Virus record (IMG/VR): IMGVR_UViG_3300025898_000024
Location: 1 to 35,988 of that record
DNA length: 35,988 nt
DNA from: a virus
Reading direction: 5' to 3' (one strand)
Below the pieces are notes generated by a model that had not been told where the DNA came from, did not search any database, and saw only the letters and a program-made list of their open reading frames with translations. Position 1 is the first letter of the stretch; every line of letters starts with the position of its first letter. Positions 1 to 5,878 of this stretch are shown piece by piece. The position numbers were made by a program, and so were the translations under genes.

Positions 1-58
1 CATGATTTCGAGTAAATGGCGCATGCCCGGTAGTAAACGCGGCTCTCCCCATCTCCTC
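1..58. repeat. Left copy of the terminal overlap (58 bases)
   Basis: Bases 1-36 are identical to 35946-35981, and bases 51-58 match the final eight bases of the window. The left copy carries 15 extra bases in between (about 36-50). This is what remains when an assembler closes a circular or circularly permuted genome whose molecules differ by a small indel. It argues that the window is one genome unit and that minus-strand genes at the left end continue into those at the right end. Confidence 0.85.
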
Positions 59-91
59 GTATTTCGATAGCTGATCTTTTGCAATTGGCAT
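1..91 (-). CDS. Candidate small ORF running across the contig junction (partial here)
   Basis: Starting at an ATG at 91-89, with AGGAGGG about 12 bases upstream, a minus-strand frame begins MPIAKDQLSKYEE and is open to base 1. If the ends are joined it continues through 35945 to a TAA at 35866-35868, giving a basic protein of about 56 residues. The 15-base indel between the two terminal copies removes exactly five codons, so the frame stays open in both versions, as expected of a coding stretch. Against it: third-position GC is low, and the second half overlaps the gene that begins near 35969 in another frame. No family recognised. Confidence 0.35.
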   Translation of the reverse strand, partial: MPIAKDQLSKYEEMGRAAFTTGHAPFTRNH

Positions 92-145
92 CGTTCGGTG
101 TTTCCCTCCTGTTGTTTTATTTGCCGCCTTCCAAGTCGTCAATTG

Positions 146-250
146 TCATTTACACATACCTCTATTGGCCAGAATCATCAACAAGACACAGCCACACAAG
201 AGGCGGGATTGTGTATTGCTTATCAGTTGTTCCGTTGTTTGTTGGGTCAT
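146..250 (-). CDS. Tiny one-span membrane protein, 34 residues
   Basis: The ATG (250-248) overlaps the TGA of the upstream 84-residue gene in an ATGA junction, the same coupling used by the two genes before it. The product starts MTQQTTEQL, then has a hydrophobic, cysteine-rich stretch (LLCGCVLLMILA) and a short basic end. A single short span in a chain of small membrane proteins would suit a lysis accessory (Rz1-like or holin-like), but no sequence signature proves this. Its TGA overlaps in turn with a 10-codon ORF (149-117, MTIDDLEGGK), which may be only a leader. No homologue recognised; the call rests on coupling and composition. Confidence 0.45.
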   Translation of the reverse strand: MTQQTTEQLISNTQSRLLCGCVLLMILANRGMCK

Positions 251-501
251 CGATCAATGAGTTTCGGGCCGACGTATGCCGCCGCGGGATCATTCGCCCA
301 ACCTCTGCGCGCGACCGGCTGCGCCGCGTTCGCGTTTGTAACGTGGTGTTGAACCGGCGGGCGGTACTTGCAGAAGTCTACAATCATTCGGACCATTGGC
401 ACGCCAAGCAGGACCGCGACGGTCCATTCTGTCTTGAGTCCGCACATGATCGCGACACCCAGGAGCAACGCGCAGTGGTTCGCATCTAGTTTGATTTTCA
501 T
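247..501 (-). CDS. Small membrane protein, 84 residues (holin candidate)
   Basis: The ATG at 501-499 overlaps the TGA of the preceding coiled-coil gene (ATGA), so translation is probably coupled. The product has two short hydrophobic stretches near the N terminus (ALLLGVAIMCGL and WTVAVLLGVPMVRMIV), then a basic, proline-containing soluble tail. Size and topology suit a small phage holin, but this is inference from topology and neighbours; no holin motif was recognised and no endolysin is visible nearby. It is the third of at least four coupled genes reading leftward from the operator region at 875-1030. Confidence 0.65.
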   Translation of the reverse strand: MKIKLDANHCALLLGVAIMCGLKTEWTVAVLLGVPMVRMIVDFCKYRPPVQHHVTNANAAQPVARRGWANDPAAAYVGPKLIDR

Positions 502-728
502 TTAACTCGTTCCTCTAAATGCTTCAACCGCGCATCGATGACGCCTTCGACCCGGTAGAGTTCAGCGCGCCAAAGATCGCGCATATCGTCAAACCGGGTA
601 TTGATGGACGTAAAACGCTCATCCATCCGCCGATTCATGCGGTCTTCGGTGCGGTTCACGATCCCATAGATCCCTACCAGGACGCCGATACCAGTCGCAA
701 TAGTCGTAACGATATTCGCGTCCATCAT
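498..728 (-). CDS. Membrane-anchored coiled-coil protein, 76 residues
   Basis: An N-terminal membrane segment (residues about 5-24, IVTTIATGIGVLVGIYGIV) is followed by a charged helix with heptad-like spacing (RMNRRMDERFTSINTRF) to the end. This build is common among small phage proteins next to holins and resembles the XhlA/spanin type in topology only. The first of two consecutive ATG codons (728-726) overlaps the TGA of the 49-residue gene upstream, which favours that start. The ATGA coupling downstream to the 84-residue membrane protein suggests the two act together, plausibly in lysis or superinfection control. Function not established. Confidence 0.75.
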   Translation of the reverse strand: MMDANIVTTIATGIGVLVGIYGIVNRTEDRMNRRMDERFTSINTRFDDMRDLWRAELYRVEGVIDARLKHLEERVK

Positions 729-874
729 TTCGCCTTTACCTTCCTACCCCTGCCGCCCGCGAGGCCACCTTTACGCGCAATCTCACTGCGTTCCTCGGGC
801 GTAAGTTTTGTCATTCGAGCTTTTGCACCCCGTTTACCGAGCGCCACCGCCGCCGGATTCTTGCGTTTAGCCAT
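725..874 (-). CDS. Small basic protein with LTPEERSEIARKGG motif, 49 residues
   Basis: The frame from the ATG at 874-872 encodes a very basic 49-residue protein: MAKRKNPAAVALGKRGAKAR, then KLTPEERSEIARKGG and a Gly/Arg/Lys-rich tail. I recognise this as a recurrent small bacterial and phage protein type (the xxALGRKGGxAR...LTPEERSEIARKAA pattern) of unknown function; its charge suggests nucleic-acid binding. It is the first gene of the leftward operon. No Shine-Dalgarno sequence is seen, and a possible minus-10 element ends only eight bases before the ATG, so the transcript could be leaderless. Its TGA overlaps the next start (ATGA). Confidence 0.8.
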   Translation of the reverse strand: MAKRKNPAAVALGKRGAKARMTKLTPEERSEIARKGGLAGGRGRKVKAK

Positions 875-882
875 AAGCATTT

Positions 883-897
883 AGCTTAGCGCTCAGT
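883..897. promoter_or_regulatory. Palindromic operator, copy 1
   Basis: AGCTTAGCGCTCAGT, an imperfect palindrome centred on AGC|GCT at 890.5. It lies just upstream of the ATG at 874 and overlaps the possible minus-10 element of the leftward promoter, where a bound repressor would block that promoter. Confidence 0.75.
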
Positions 898-912
898 ATC
901 ATCCACAGTCAA
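883..912 (-). promoter_or_regulatory. Possible leftward promoter
   Basis: Read on the minus strand, TTGACT (912-907, five of six to the minus-35 consensus) is followed after 18 bases by TAAGCT (888-883, a weak minus-10) and eight bases later by the ATG at 874. The minus-10 lies inside operator copy 1. If correct, the transcript would start close to the ATG. The weak minus-10 keeps confidence low. Confidence 0.4.
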
Positions 913-945
913 CCGCCCAACATTTCACCCCATCGCTCTAAAAAT

Positions 946-960
946 AGCTCAGCGCTTAGT
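946..960. promoter_or_regulatory. Palindromic operator, copy 2
   Basis: AGCTCAGCGCTTAGT, centred at 953.5. It is 63 bases (six turns of 10.5) from copy 1 and 22 bases (about two turns) from copy 3, so all three sites face nearly the same side of the helix. Its last base begins the proposed rightward minus-35 element. Confidence 0.75.
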
Positions 961-988
961 TGCATTCAGCTTAGCGCTGAGCTATTCT
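960..988 (+). promoter_or_regulatory. Possible rightward promoter
   Basis: TTGCAT (960-965), a 17-base spacer and TATTCT (983-988) lie 42 bases before the ATG at 1031. Operator copy 3 (968-983) fills the spacer almost exactly, a classic arrangement for repression. The minus-35 match is poor, so the call depends on position and operator overlap. Confidence 0.45.
968..983. promoter_or_regulatory. Palindromic operator, copy 3
   Basis: AGCTTAGCGCTGAGCT is the most complete copy: a 16-base near-perfect palindrome centred at 975.5, with one mismatched pair. With the other copies it defines a consensus AGCTYAGCGCTNAGY. Confidence 0.8.
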
Positions 989-1030
989 TAATTCATAGCC
1001 GACGGGCTTTAAAACGAAGGGACAACAAAA

Positions 1031-1300
1031 ATGGACAACATGGATTACATCGATTGGGACGAACGCGAGTTTCCGGATGCTTCGTCTTCCGCCGCGGTTC
1101 ACGAGTGCGCGAACTGCGGCCGCACTGCGGACCGCTTGACGCTGGTTCCGGAGTTCAACTACATGGGCTGCGACGACTGCATGGAGGAAGCGCTCGAAAT
1201 CATCGCCGCTGACGCCATCGAAGCGGCTTGCCTTGCGGATCGTAAGGCGATCGCCGCCGCTCGTGCCGCAGCCGTCATCACTCTCCCGGAGGTTGCATAA
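1031..1300 (+). CDS. Small putative zinc-binding protein, 89 residues
   Basis: First gene of the rightward early cluster. GAAGGGA lies eight bases before the ATG at 1031, which favours this start over the ATG nine bases on. The product has an acidic N terminus, then two CxxC pairs (C26/C29 and C47/C50) that could bind one zinc, and an alanine-rich helical C terminus. Such small zinc proteins in early phage regions are often DNA- or protein-binding regulators; no specific family recognised. The stop overlaps the next start (TAATG), with GGAGG for the next gene inside this one. Confidence 0.75.
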   Translation: MDNMDYIDWDEREFPDASSSAAVHECANCGRTADRLTLVPEFNYMGCDDCMEEALEIIAADAIEAACLADRKAIAAARAAAVITLPEVA

Positions 1301-1929
1301 TGTCCGACGTCATCAAGTTCGAATTCGATCAGCCAGTGGAAGTCGCGCTGCGCTTCCCCGAACCGCGGGTGTTTCCCCCGTCCGACCGTTTCCCAGGCGC
1401 CGAAGAGCGTCACATGTTCTCGACCACAGACGGGCGCGTGATGTACGTCACGCCGCTGACATCGGCGCGCATCAAGGCGTTGCATCTGGCGCAGGGCGAA
1501 TGCTTTTGGATCTGCAAGCGCAAGAACGGCCGCATTACCGATTACACCGTGACGCGCACCGTCCAGGAATCGCAGCCGCAGCCGCCCGCGCCCGTCGCGG
1601 TTCAGCCGCGGCCGGTCAAGAGCAACCTTCCGGAACGGCTGTATTACTCACCCAACGAACTCCCCGCAGAGCCGCCGAGCGAGCTTGAAAACAAGCTGGC
1701 CGACTCCATCGCACTAGTCGAACGCCGGAAGCAAGCGCAGCAGGCGCCCGCGGCCGAATGGGCGTCTCATCTGGTTAACCAGAGTTGCGCACTGGTCGAC
1801 GCCTACGCGGCGGTTCTTAAACATGCGGCGCGTCATGAGAACGTCCGCGGCGAAGACGTCCGCAGTCTGTTTCTCTCAGCGTTCATCAACGTGAGCAAGG
1901 CGGCAAACGGGGGGCGCAATGCGGCCTGA
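1300..1929 (+). CDS. Early phage protein of unknown function, 209 residues
   Basis: Start at 1300 is well supported: GGAGG eight bases upstream and TAATG overlap with the previous stop. Residues 1-90 look like a compact beta-rich domain (FEFDQPVEVALRF through CFWICKRKNGR). A Pro/Gln-rich linker follows (about residues 88-105), then a helical C-terminal half. I do not recognise the family. Position in a short early operon directly under the operator array suggests regulation or host takeover rather than a virion role, but this is inference. The end overlaps the start of the 48-residue membrane protein. Confidence 0.75.
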   Translation: MSDVIKFEFDQPVEVALRFPEPRVFPPSDRFPGAEERHMFSTTDGRVMYVTPLTSARIKALHLAQGECFWICKRKNGRITDYTVTRTVQESQPQPPAPVAVQPRPVKSNLPERLYYSPNELPAEPPSELENKLADSIALVERRKQAQQAPAAEWASHLVNQSCALVDAYAAVLKHAARHENVRGEDVRSLFLSAFINVSKAANGGRNAA

Positions 1930-2065
1930 GGTGCCGCAGAATGGAGACATGAAGGGCGAAGGATGGACGCCGTACCGCGAAGTCATGCGGTACCGGCGTC
2001 TTTTGCTTTTGTCGACATTGTTGAACCTGGCGCTCGCCGCCGCCCTGATAAACTGCTGGCGATGA
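1919..2065 (+). CDS. Single-span membrane protein, 48 residues
   Basis: ATG at 1919, 11 bases inside the end of the preceding gene. The product starts MRPEVPQNGDMKGEG, has a basic segment (YREVMRYRR), then one hydrophobic span (LLLLSTLLNLALAAALI), giving a positive-inside signal-anchor protein. Its TGA overlaps the ATG of the next gene (ATGA), which supports both as real coupled genes. Role unknown; tiny membrane proteins in early phage operons include superinfection-exclusion factors, but nothing here proves that. Confidence 0.65.
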   Translation: MRPEVPQNGDMKGEGWTPYREVMRYRRLLLLSTLLNLALAAALINCWR

Positions 2066-2349
2066 CCGAACTGAAGCAGCATATCCCGCCGTTCTTCGAC
2101 GGATTCGAGCCAAAACTGGAACGCATCGAAACCGCGGCCGATCTCGATGGCGTCGACTGGCTGCAATCCTGGCGCAGACATCCGGATTTTTACCGCTTCA
2201 GCGTCTCGCGCGAGGCGGGCCGCATGAAACTGCTGATGGCCGAGTTCGAGAAGGGCCGGAAGTGGTACGTGGTGGGAATCCTCAGCAACGATTTGCCGGA
2301 CCTTCCTGCGTGGGTTGCTAAGGACGGCGCCTCTCCCAGTCTGCAATAA
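2062..2349 (+). CDS. Phage protein of unknown function, 95 residues
   Basis: I place the start at the ATG at 2062, which overlaps the previous TGA (ATGA); an earlier in-frame ATG at 1963 would run through the 48-residue gene. The product (MTELKQHIPPFFDGFEPKLER and onward) is charged and soluble, with a motif SREAGRMKLLMAEFEKG followed by a WYVVGIL strand. No family recognised. Last gene of the rightward early cluster; its end overlaps the last gene of the leftward block tail-to-tail by 32 bases. Confidence 0.7.
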   Translation: MTELKQHIPPFFDGFEPKLERIETAADLDGVDWLQSWRRHPDFYRFSVSREAGRMKLLMAEFEKGRKWYVVGILSNDLPDLPAWVAKDGASPSLQ

Positions 2350-2653
2350 CGGCCGCTTCGATCAAGCGGTTTCGATCGCGCTGATACTGCATGTTCCGAT
2401 TCATCGTGTACGAACCCTTCGAGTTGACAGCCCATAGCAGAGCGATCGCGCATGACCACCACTGGCGGAAAAAGGCTAACGCGATCGCCGCGGCGAGATT
2501 GAGGGCCAGCAAGCCAACCATCACGCGGGCGGCAATGCGCAGATCGCGATCGTAGGTCATTTTCACGCCGATGACGATCACCGCGCCCAGATCGAACCCC
2601 AACAGGCCGAAGATCAGGTGGGCGGTAATCCTCAAATCGCGATCGTAGCTCAT
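2318..2653 (-). CDS. Membrane protein with internal tandem duplication, 111 residues
   Basis: Residues 1-31 and 32-62 are two copies of the same unit: a polar head M(S/T)YDRDLRI(T/A)A, then a membrane span. The duplication is also visible in DNA with a 93-base period, and each unit begins with ATG, so the second copy (ATG at 2560) is an alternative start. A third hydrophobic stretch (SCAIALLWAV) and a charged tail (MQYQRDRNRLIEAA) follow. Last gene of the eleven-gene leftward block, coupled to its upstream neighbour by ATGA. Function unknown; holin or exclusion roles are possible but unsupported. Confidence 0.7.
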   Translation of the reverse strand: MSYDRDLRITAHLIFGLLGFDLGAVIVIGVKMTYDRDLRIAARVMVGLLALNLAAAIALAFFRQWWSCAIALLWAVNSKGSYTMNRNMQYQRDRNRLIEAAVIADWERRRP

Positions 2654-2976
2654 TTCGGCATGACCCAGTCATCGGGGCGTTGCGGGCCTTCGCGTTTGCC
2701 GGTAAGTCCCGCGCGGTATCGCCTGAAGTCCTGCAGCAATCCCGCGGCCTGCTGCTCGCCCGCGCCTACGTGTTCCATTACCCACTTGTAAATGAAGGCG
2801 TCCGTCTCGGCTGCTTCGGCCGCCTCAATCATCGCCCGGGCGTGGTCGCGGGCCTCAGCAACACTCATTTGCGCAATGACGGCCATTCCACGAATTAACT
2901 GAACGAAGGGCGCTCCCTCCCGGTTCACACCGCTCTGATGCCACAGGATGTCATCAGGGATTTTGTCATGGCTCAT
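2650..2976 (-). CDS. Early phage protein of unknown function, 108 residues
   Basis: ATG at 2976-2974 overlaps the TGA of the preceding gene, and its own TGA overlaps the next ATG. The product is soluble: an N-terminal part (MSHDKIPDDILWHQSG), a hydrophobic strand (VQLIRGMAVIAQM), then an alanine/glutamate-rich helix (ARDHARAMIEAAEAAE). No motif or family recognised. Gene placement in a tightly overlapping string and the high third-position GC support coding. Confidence 0.7.
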   Translation of the reverse strand: MSHDKIPDDILWHQSGVNREGAPFVQLIRGMAVIAQMSVAEARDHARAMIEAAEAAETDAFIYKWVMEHVGAGEQQAAGLLQDFRRYRAGLTGKREGPQRPDDWVMPK

Positions 2977-3452
2977 GTTTTCCCCGCCGATTGTTTTGCT
3001 ACCGCCTTGATGCGCCGCGACCCGGTGCGCGCGTCGATAATCAAGGCGGCCGCCCGCGACTTGCCGAGCAGATCCTCTAACGCGCCGATCGGCACGCTGG
3101 CCAGTTCGAGAAATTTCTCGATGCCGATCGCGTCGACCAGGCCGCGCATGCTACGCACCCGCCGCTCGCGTTCCCGGGCCGACAGGTGCAGCCGGTAGAG
3201 ATTCCCCTCGATGGTTCCATCGGCATCCGCCGGCATGCGGTCGAACCAGGATTTTATCGCCCGCTTCAGCGTCTCAAACCGGGCGACGTCTGGCGCGAAT
3301 AGCTGCATGCGCCGATCCAGTTCTCCGTATTCGTCGGCCATGCGCCGCTGCTCGCGATCGACAATCACGGCGAGTTCGGCCTTTGCGGGCGGGCCGCGGC
3401 GGGCGGGCGGCCGGACCGCACTTTCGGTTTGGCGGGCCGCAGGGCGTCTCAC
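2973..3452 (-). CDS. Early phage protein, helical, 159 residues
   Basis: The start is GTG at 3452-3450, overlapping the upstream TGA as GTGA. The first 25 residues are Arg/Pro-rich. The rest is predominantly charged helix (DREQRRMADEYGELDRRMQL, later SARERERRVRSMRGLVDA), ending with a basic tail. The composition suggests a coiled-coil or nucleic-acid-binding protein. I do not recognise a family. Its TGA overlaps the start of the next gene. Confidence 0.7.
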   Translation of the reverse strand: MRRPAARQTESAVRPPARRGPPAKAELAVIVDREQRRMADEYGELDRRMQLFAPDVARFETLKRAIKSWFDRMPADADGTIEGNLYRLHLSARERERRVRSMRGLVDAIGIEKFLELASVPIGALEDLLGKSRAAALIIDARTGSRRIKAVAKQSAGKT

Positions 3453-4030
3453 TGCATCGTTTCCTTTTGCGCTCGCGCGAACATCCTTCGCGGGCGCCCA
3501 AAATAACCTTCAATTTCCGCTTCGCTCAAAAGCCGATTTTTTGCGCTGTCCGGTAGCACGGCACTCGGCGGTAAGTCCCCCACCGCGATAACACATTCAC
3601 CACCGGGAGAGATGCCCAGTTTGTGGCTCTGTTCCATTGCGTGCATGGGGCCGTGGGCTTCGATGAGCGCACCGCCTAAAAACTGTTCGTCATCGGCAAA
3701 ACTGAGCCAGAACCAGCGCAGCGGCTGGCGCAGTTCGTCGGTAAGGATCTGCGCGCGACGCGCTTTCCATGCTGGCGACCCAGGTTCCACAATCTCACTC
3801 ACCTTTCTGCGAAGCTGTTCCACCGTAACCCCGCATTCCTCGGCGGCGCGGAGTTCCATCTTTCGCATTGCCTCTTCCTCAGCCAGACGCTCGGCGGTTG
3901 TCGACTGCCAACCCTCGCAGTAGTCCTCCCCGCAATCGCAGGGCGCGACGATCCGCCCGAGTTCGCGCAACCGCTCCACCGTGATACCGCTGTCCTCGGC
4001 GTATTTGCGTTCAAATTCTTCCGCAGTCAT
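3449..4030 (-). CDS. Early phage protein with internal helical repeat, 193 residues
   Basis: I choose the ATG at 4030-4028 because it overlaps the TGA of the MerR-type gene (ATGA); an in-frame ATG at 4105 would run into that gene. The N-terminal half holds two related segments, SGITVERLRELGRIVAP (about residues 14-30) and CGVTVEQLRRKVSEIVEP (about 65-82), the first followed by CDCGEDYC, a possible metal site. The C-terminal half has a conserved-looking sandwich (RWFWLSFADDEQFLGGALIE, then HGPMHAMEQSHKLGI), a pattern I associate with uncharacterised phage proteins. Function unknown. Confidence 0.7.
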   Translation of the reverse strand: MTAEEFERKYAEDSGITVERLRELGRIVAPCDCGEDYCEGWQSTTAERLAEEEAMRKMELRAAEECGVTVEQLRRKVSEIVEPGSPAWKARRAQILTDELRQPLRWFWLSFADDEQFLGGALIEAHGPMHAMEQSHKLGISPGGECVIAVGDLPPSAVLPDSAKNRLLSEAEIEGYFGRPRRMFARAQKETMQ

Positions 4031-4416
4031 GCAGCCGCCCTCCGTTTCTTCGCCGGTTGTCCGTTCAACCTGGCGCGCAGTTCCCTCAGACTTACCACAG
4101 AGCAACCGCGGCGGGCGGCCGCCAGGGTGGGCAGCAGTTCGGCCTCACTGCAATAGATCGCGTTGCGGGAATCCGTTACCAGGAAATCGGCCAGAGCCTC
4201 GGCCGCGGTCGGTTTAATTTTGAGCCTTCGGATTTTTGTGAGAGAGAAGCGTTTCTTCAAGCGGAGTTCGGCCACGATCGCGGCGATCATCGCTTGATCT
4301 TCATCGAAGACGTACTGACCGGAGCGGGAATGGGGCCGGATCACGCGATGATCGACCCACCACTGAATCATTCGTTGAGTGATGCCGAGCCGCTGGCGAA
4401 GGTCACCGGACTTCAT
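4027..4416 (-). CDS. MerR-type helix-turn-helix regulator, 129 residues
   Basis: Residues 1-70 fit the MerR/excisionase DNA-binding fold: a first helix-turn-helix (DLRQRLGITQRMIQWWVDHR), a short wing (VIRPHSRSGQYVFDE) and a second helical element (QAMIAAIVAELRLKKRFSL). The C-terminal 55 residues are basic and lack the cysteines of metal-sensing MerR proteins. It is a candidate for the protein that reads the palindromic operators at 883-983, or for an excision or transcription switch, but neither link is visible in sequence. ATGA junctions join it to both neighbours. Confidence 0.75.
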   Translation of the reverse strand: MKSGDLRQRLGITQRMIQWWVDHRVIRPHSRSGQYVFDEDQAMIAAIVAELRLKKRFSLTKIRRLKIKPTAAEALADFLVTDSRNAIYCSEAELLPTLAAARRGCSVVSLRELRARLNGQPAKKRRAAA

Positions 4417-4841
4417 AGCGGGATCGGTTCCTTTCCTATGTCGCGTTTGGTGAGAAATTTTATGCAGCGCTTCAGGTCCTGCTGCGCGATCTTCTGTTTT
4501 CCGCGGCCGATATCGGGGATGTACATTCGGCGCAGCAACGCCATGCCACGCCGCGCAACCGCGCGACGAATGGCGATGTAGGCCGGGTTCGGAAAACAGC
4601 CCGCGGCTTTCAGGCTCTTAACCTCCGCTTGCCATCCCGCGCAAAGTTTCCGATTCGATGGATGCAGACTCAGGGGTCCGAGTGGGTCAGATTGCCAGTC
4701 ATATTCGGCGTTATCGAGCCGCCCATGATGGCAGTAGAACGGAATCGCGCCAAGTCCGCAGAGGCGCGACATGAGTGCATTGTCCGGTTCGTTGGCGGCG
4801 CCTTCGCGGCCGAAGGCGCACGTTTCACAGCGATTGTTCAC
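4413..4841 (-). CDS. Five-cysteine putative metal-binding protein, 142 residues
   Basis: Start assigned to GTG at 4841-4839, which overlaps the HNH gene's stop (GTGA); an in-frame ATG at 4946 would overlap that gene by over 100 bases. The product begins with CETC (C5, C8), followed by C28, CHH at 37-39 and C67 (LCAGW). I recall uncharacterised phage proteins with the same CxxCAF ... PFYCHH ... CAGW layout, consistent with zinc or an iron-sulphur site. The C-terminal half is basic and helical (RRAVARRGMALLRR). Next to an HNH nuclease; possible nucleic-acid processing role is inference. Confidence 0.7.
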   Translation of the reverse strand: MNNRCETCAFGREGAANEPDNALMSRLCGLGAIPFYCHHGRLDNAEYDWQSDPLGPLSLHPSNRKLCAGWQAEVKSLKAAGCFPNPAYIAIRRAVARRGMALLRRMYIPDIGRGKQKIAQQDLKRCIKFLTKRDIGKEPIPL

Positions 4842-5128
4842 AACGTCTCCAATAGCGGCCGCCCGCGGTCCTTCCGGCGGGCCCGGGTTTCGCGGGCCTT
4901 GCGGGCCCAGACGACGTAATCGGTCCGCCGATGGCATCGAGCGCACAGCGCAGCCAGATTCTCATCGGCATCGTTCGGCGGGTTCTGGTCCAGGTGCGCG
5001 ACCTCCAGCCGCTCGGGGCAGCGGCCGCAGCGCTCACACACGCCACCGGCACGCTGCAGGATTCGCGGTCTGACGACCGTACGCCAGCGGTGGCCGTAAA
5101 AGCGTTTAAAGTGCGGGGCGATCGGCAT
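4838..5128 (-). CDS. HNH endonuclease, 96 residues
   Basis: A complete small HNH nuclease: zinc knuckle pairs C31/C34 and C62/C65 bracket the motif, with first histidine H45 (EVAHLD), asparagine N57 (ENLAALC) and final histidine H66 (CARCH). HNH proteins nick or cut double-stranded DNA using one metal ion; phages use them in packaging (then next to terminase) or as homing or host-DNA nucleases. Here it sits in the early block far from the large terminase, so a replication, recombination or host-attack role is as likely. The start lies within the end of the upstream gene (23-base overlap). Confidence 0.88.
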   Translation of the reverse strand: MPIAPHFKRFYGHRWRTVVRPRILQRAGGVCERCGRCPERLEVAHLDQNPPNDADENLAALCARCHRRTDYVVWARKARETRARRKDRGRPLLETL

Positions 5129-5342
5129 CGGTTTTGGTTTGAAACTCTTCAGGGATCTGGTAGGGCCGAAACCGCGGACTGCCAGCGAGCAGGCGATTAG
5201 TGAAATCGAGCCAGTGCCAGAACGTGGTTTTATCCCGGTTCTGCGAAGCTCTGCCGGTGGCCGCTCCGAACATGACCAACAAAACGTCGTAATCGGCGCG
5301 GTTCATTTCGAGGGTGATGGTATCGCCGTCTTCCCGGTACAT
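5106..5342 (-). CDS. Early phage protein of unknown function, 78 residues
   Basis: Starts at the ATG at 5342-5340, sharing one base with the upstream TGA. The product is a compact soluble protein (TITLEMNRADYDVLLVMFGA, later FWHWLDFTNRLLAG) with a strand-helix pattern. No motif recognised. Overlap with genes on both sides and normal codon use support it as real. Confidence 0.65.
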   Translation of the reverse strand: MYREDGDTITLEMNRADYDVLLVMFGAATGRASQNRDKTTFWHWLDFTNRLLAGSPRFRPYQIPEEFQTKTDADRPAL

Positions 5343-5659
5343 CAGGCATCTGTCTCCTTCGTAGAGGATGCTTCCATCTCTTTCGCCCTTGTCGCTTTCA
5401 TCTGCGCCCTGACCTCTGCCTCTCGTTTTTTGAAGACCCGATCAACATCGGCGGGCAGTATCTCGGGCATCATTCCCAGAAAATTTTTCAGTTTGGAAAA
5501 CGTCTCTCGGGCAGCGATAACCCTGCTTACCAACTCCTCTTTTTGAAGCGCAAGTTTGGCTAATCGGGCTTCCAGGGTAGGGATTGGGCGTGGTCTATGC
5601 AAAACAAAGCCGCGGCGAGTGAGAACGACATAAGCAGCACCCGCACCTTTCGCGGTCAT
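5342..5659 (-). CDS. Early phage coiled-coil protein, 105 residues
   Basis: ATG at 5659-5657 overlaps the upstream TGA (ATGA). After a basic N terminus (YVVLTRRGFVLHRPRP) the protein is one long charged helix with heptad-like leucines (LEARLAKLALQKEELVSRV), then a second helix (VDRVFKKREAEVRAQMKA). Likely oligomeric. No family recognised. It shares a one-base TGATG junction with the next gene. Confidence 0.65.
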   Translation of the reverse strand: MTAKGAGAAYVVLTRRGFVLHRPRPIPTLEARLAKLALQKEELVSRVIAARETFSKLKNFLGMMPEILPADVDRVFKKREAEVRAQMKATRAKEMEASSTKETDA

Positions 5660-5874
5660 TCCTGAGCACTCCCTCCCGCGGGCGGCGCTTCCCCGCTTAC
5701 CTCCCCCGAGATTTGCGAGATTGGGGCGCCGCCGCGGTCCGCTTCAGCGTGCATTGCGGGATCTAGATCCTGCCGGGACCATCCCTGTCCGCGCTGATAG
5801 CCGTGGCGGGCGTCTGGGTGGTGGGCCCAGTCACCGGGCGCGTGAAGGCGCTTATTTTCACAAGCAGGGCACAT
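5656..5874 (-). CDS. Small CxxC protein, 72 residues
   Basis: Start placed at the ATG at 5874-5872, five bases after the stop of the replication-type gene; an in-frame ATG at 5958 would overlap that gene. The product begins MCPACENKRLH (one CxxC pair plus several histidines in HHPDARHGY), has a GWSRQDLDP segment and an acidic, Gly/Pro-rich tail. It could bind a metal through Cys and His. I recall similar short phage proteins with an HxYxRxQGW pattern but no function is known. Confidence 0.6.
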   Translation of the reverse strand: MCPACENKRLHAPGDWAHHPDARHGYQRGQGWSRQDLDPAMHAEADRGGAPISQISGEVSGEAPPAGGSAQE

Positions 5875-5878
5875 CTGT

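Noticed and set aside
899-907. DnaA-box-like TCATCCACA
   Set aside because: A single eight-of-nine match in a promoter region, with no cluster of boxes, is not enough to call an origin.
4838-5128. HNH gene as a packaging nuclease
   Set aside because: Packaging HNH genes lie beside terminase; this one is in the early block on the other strand, so no packaging role is claimed.
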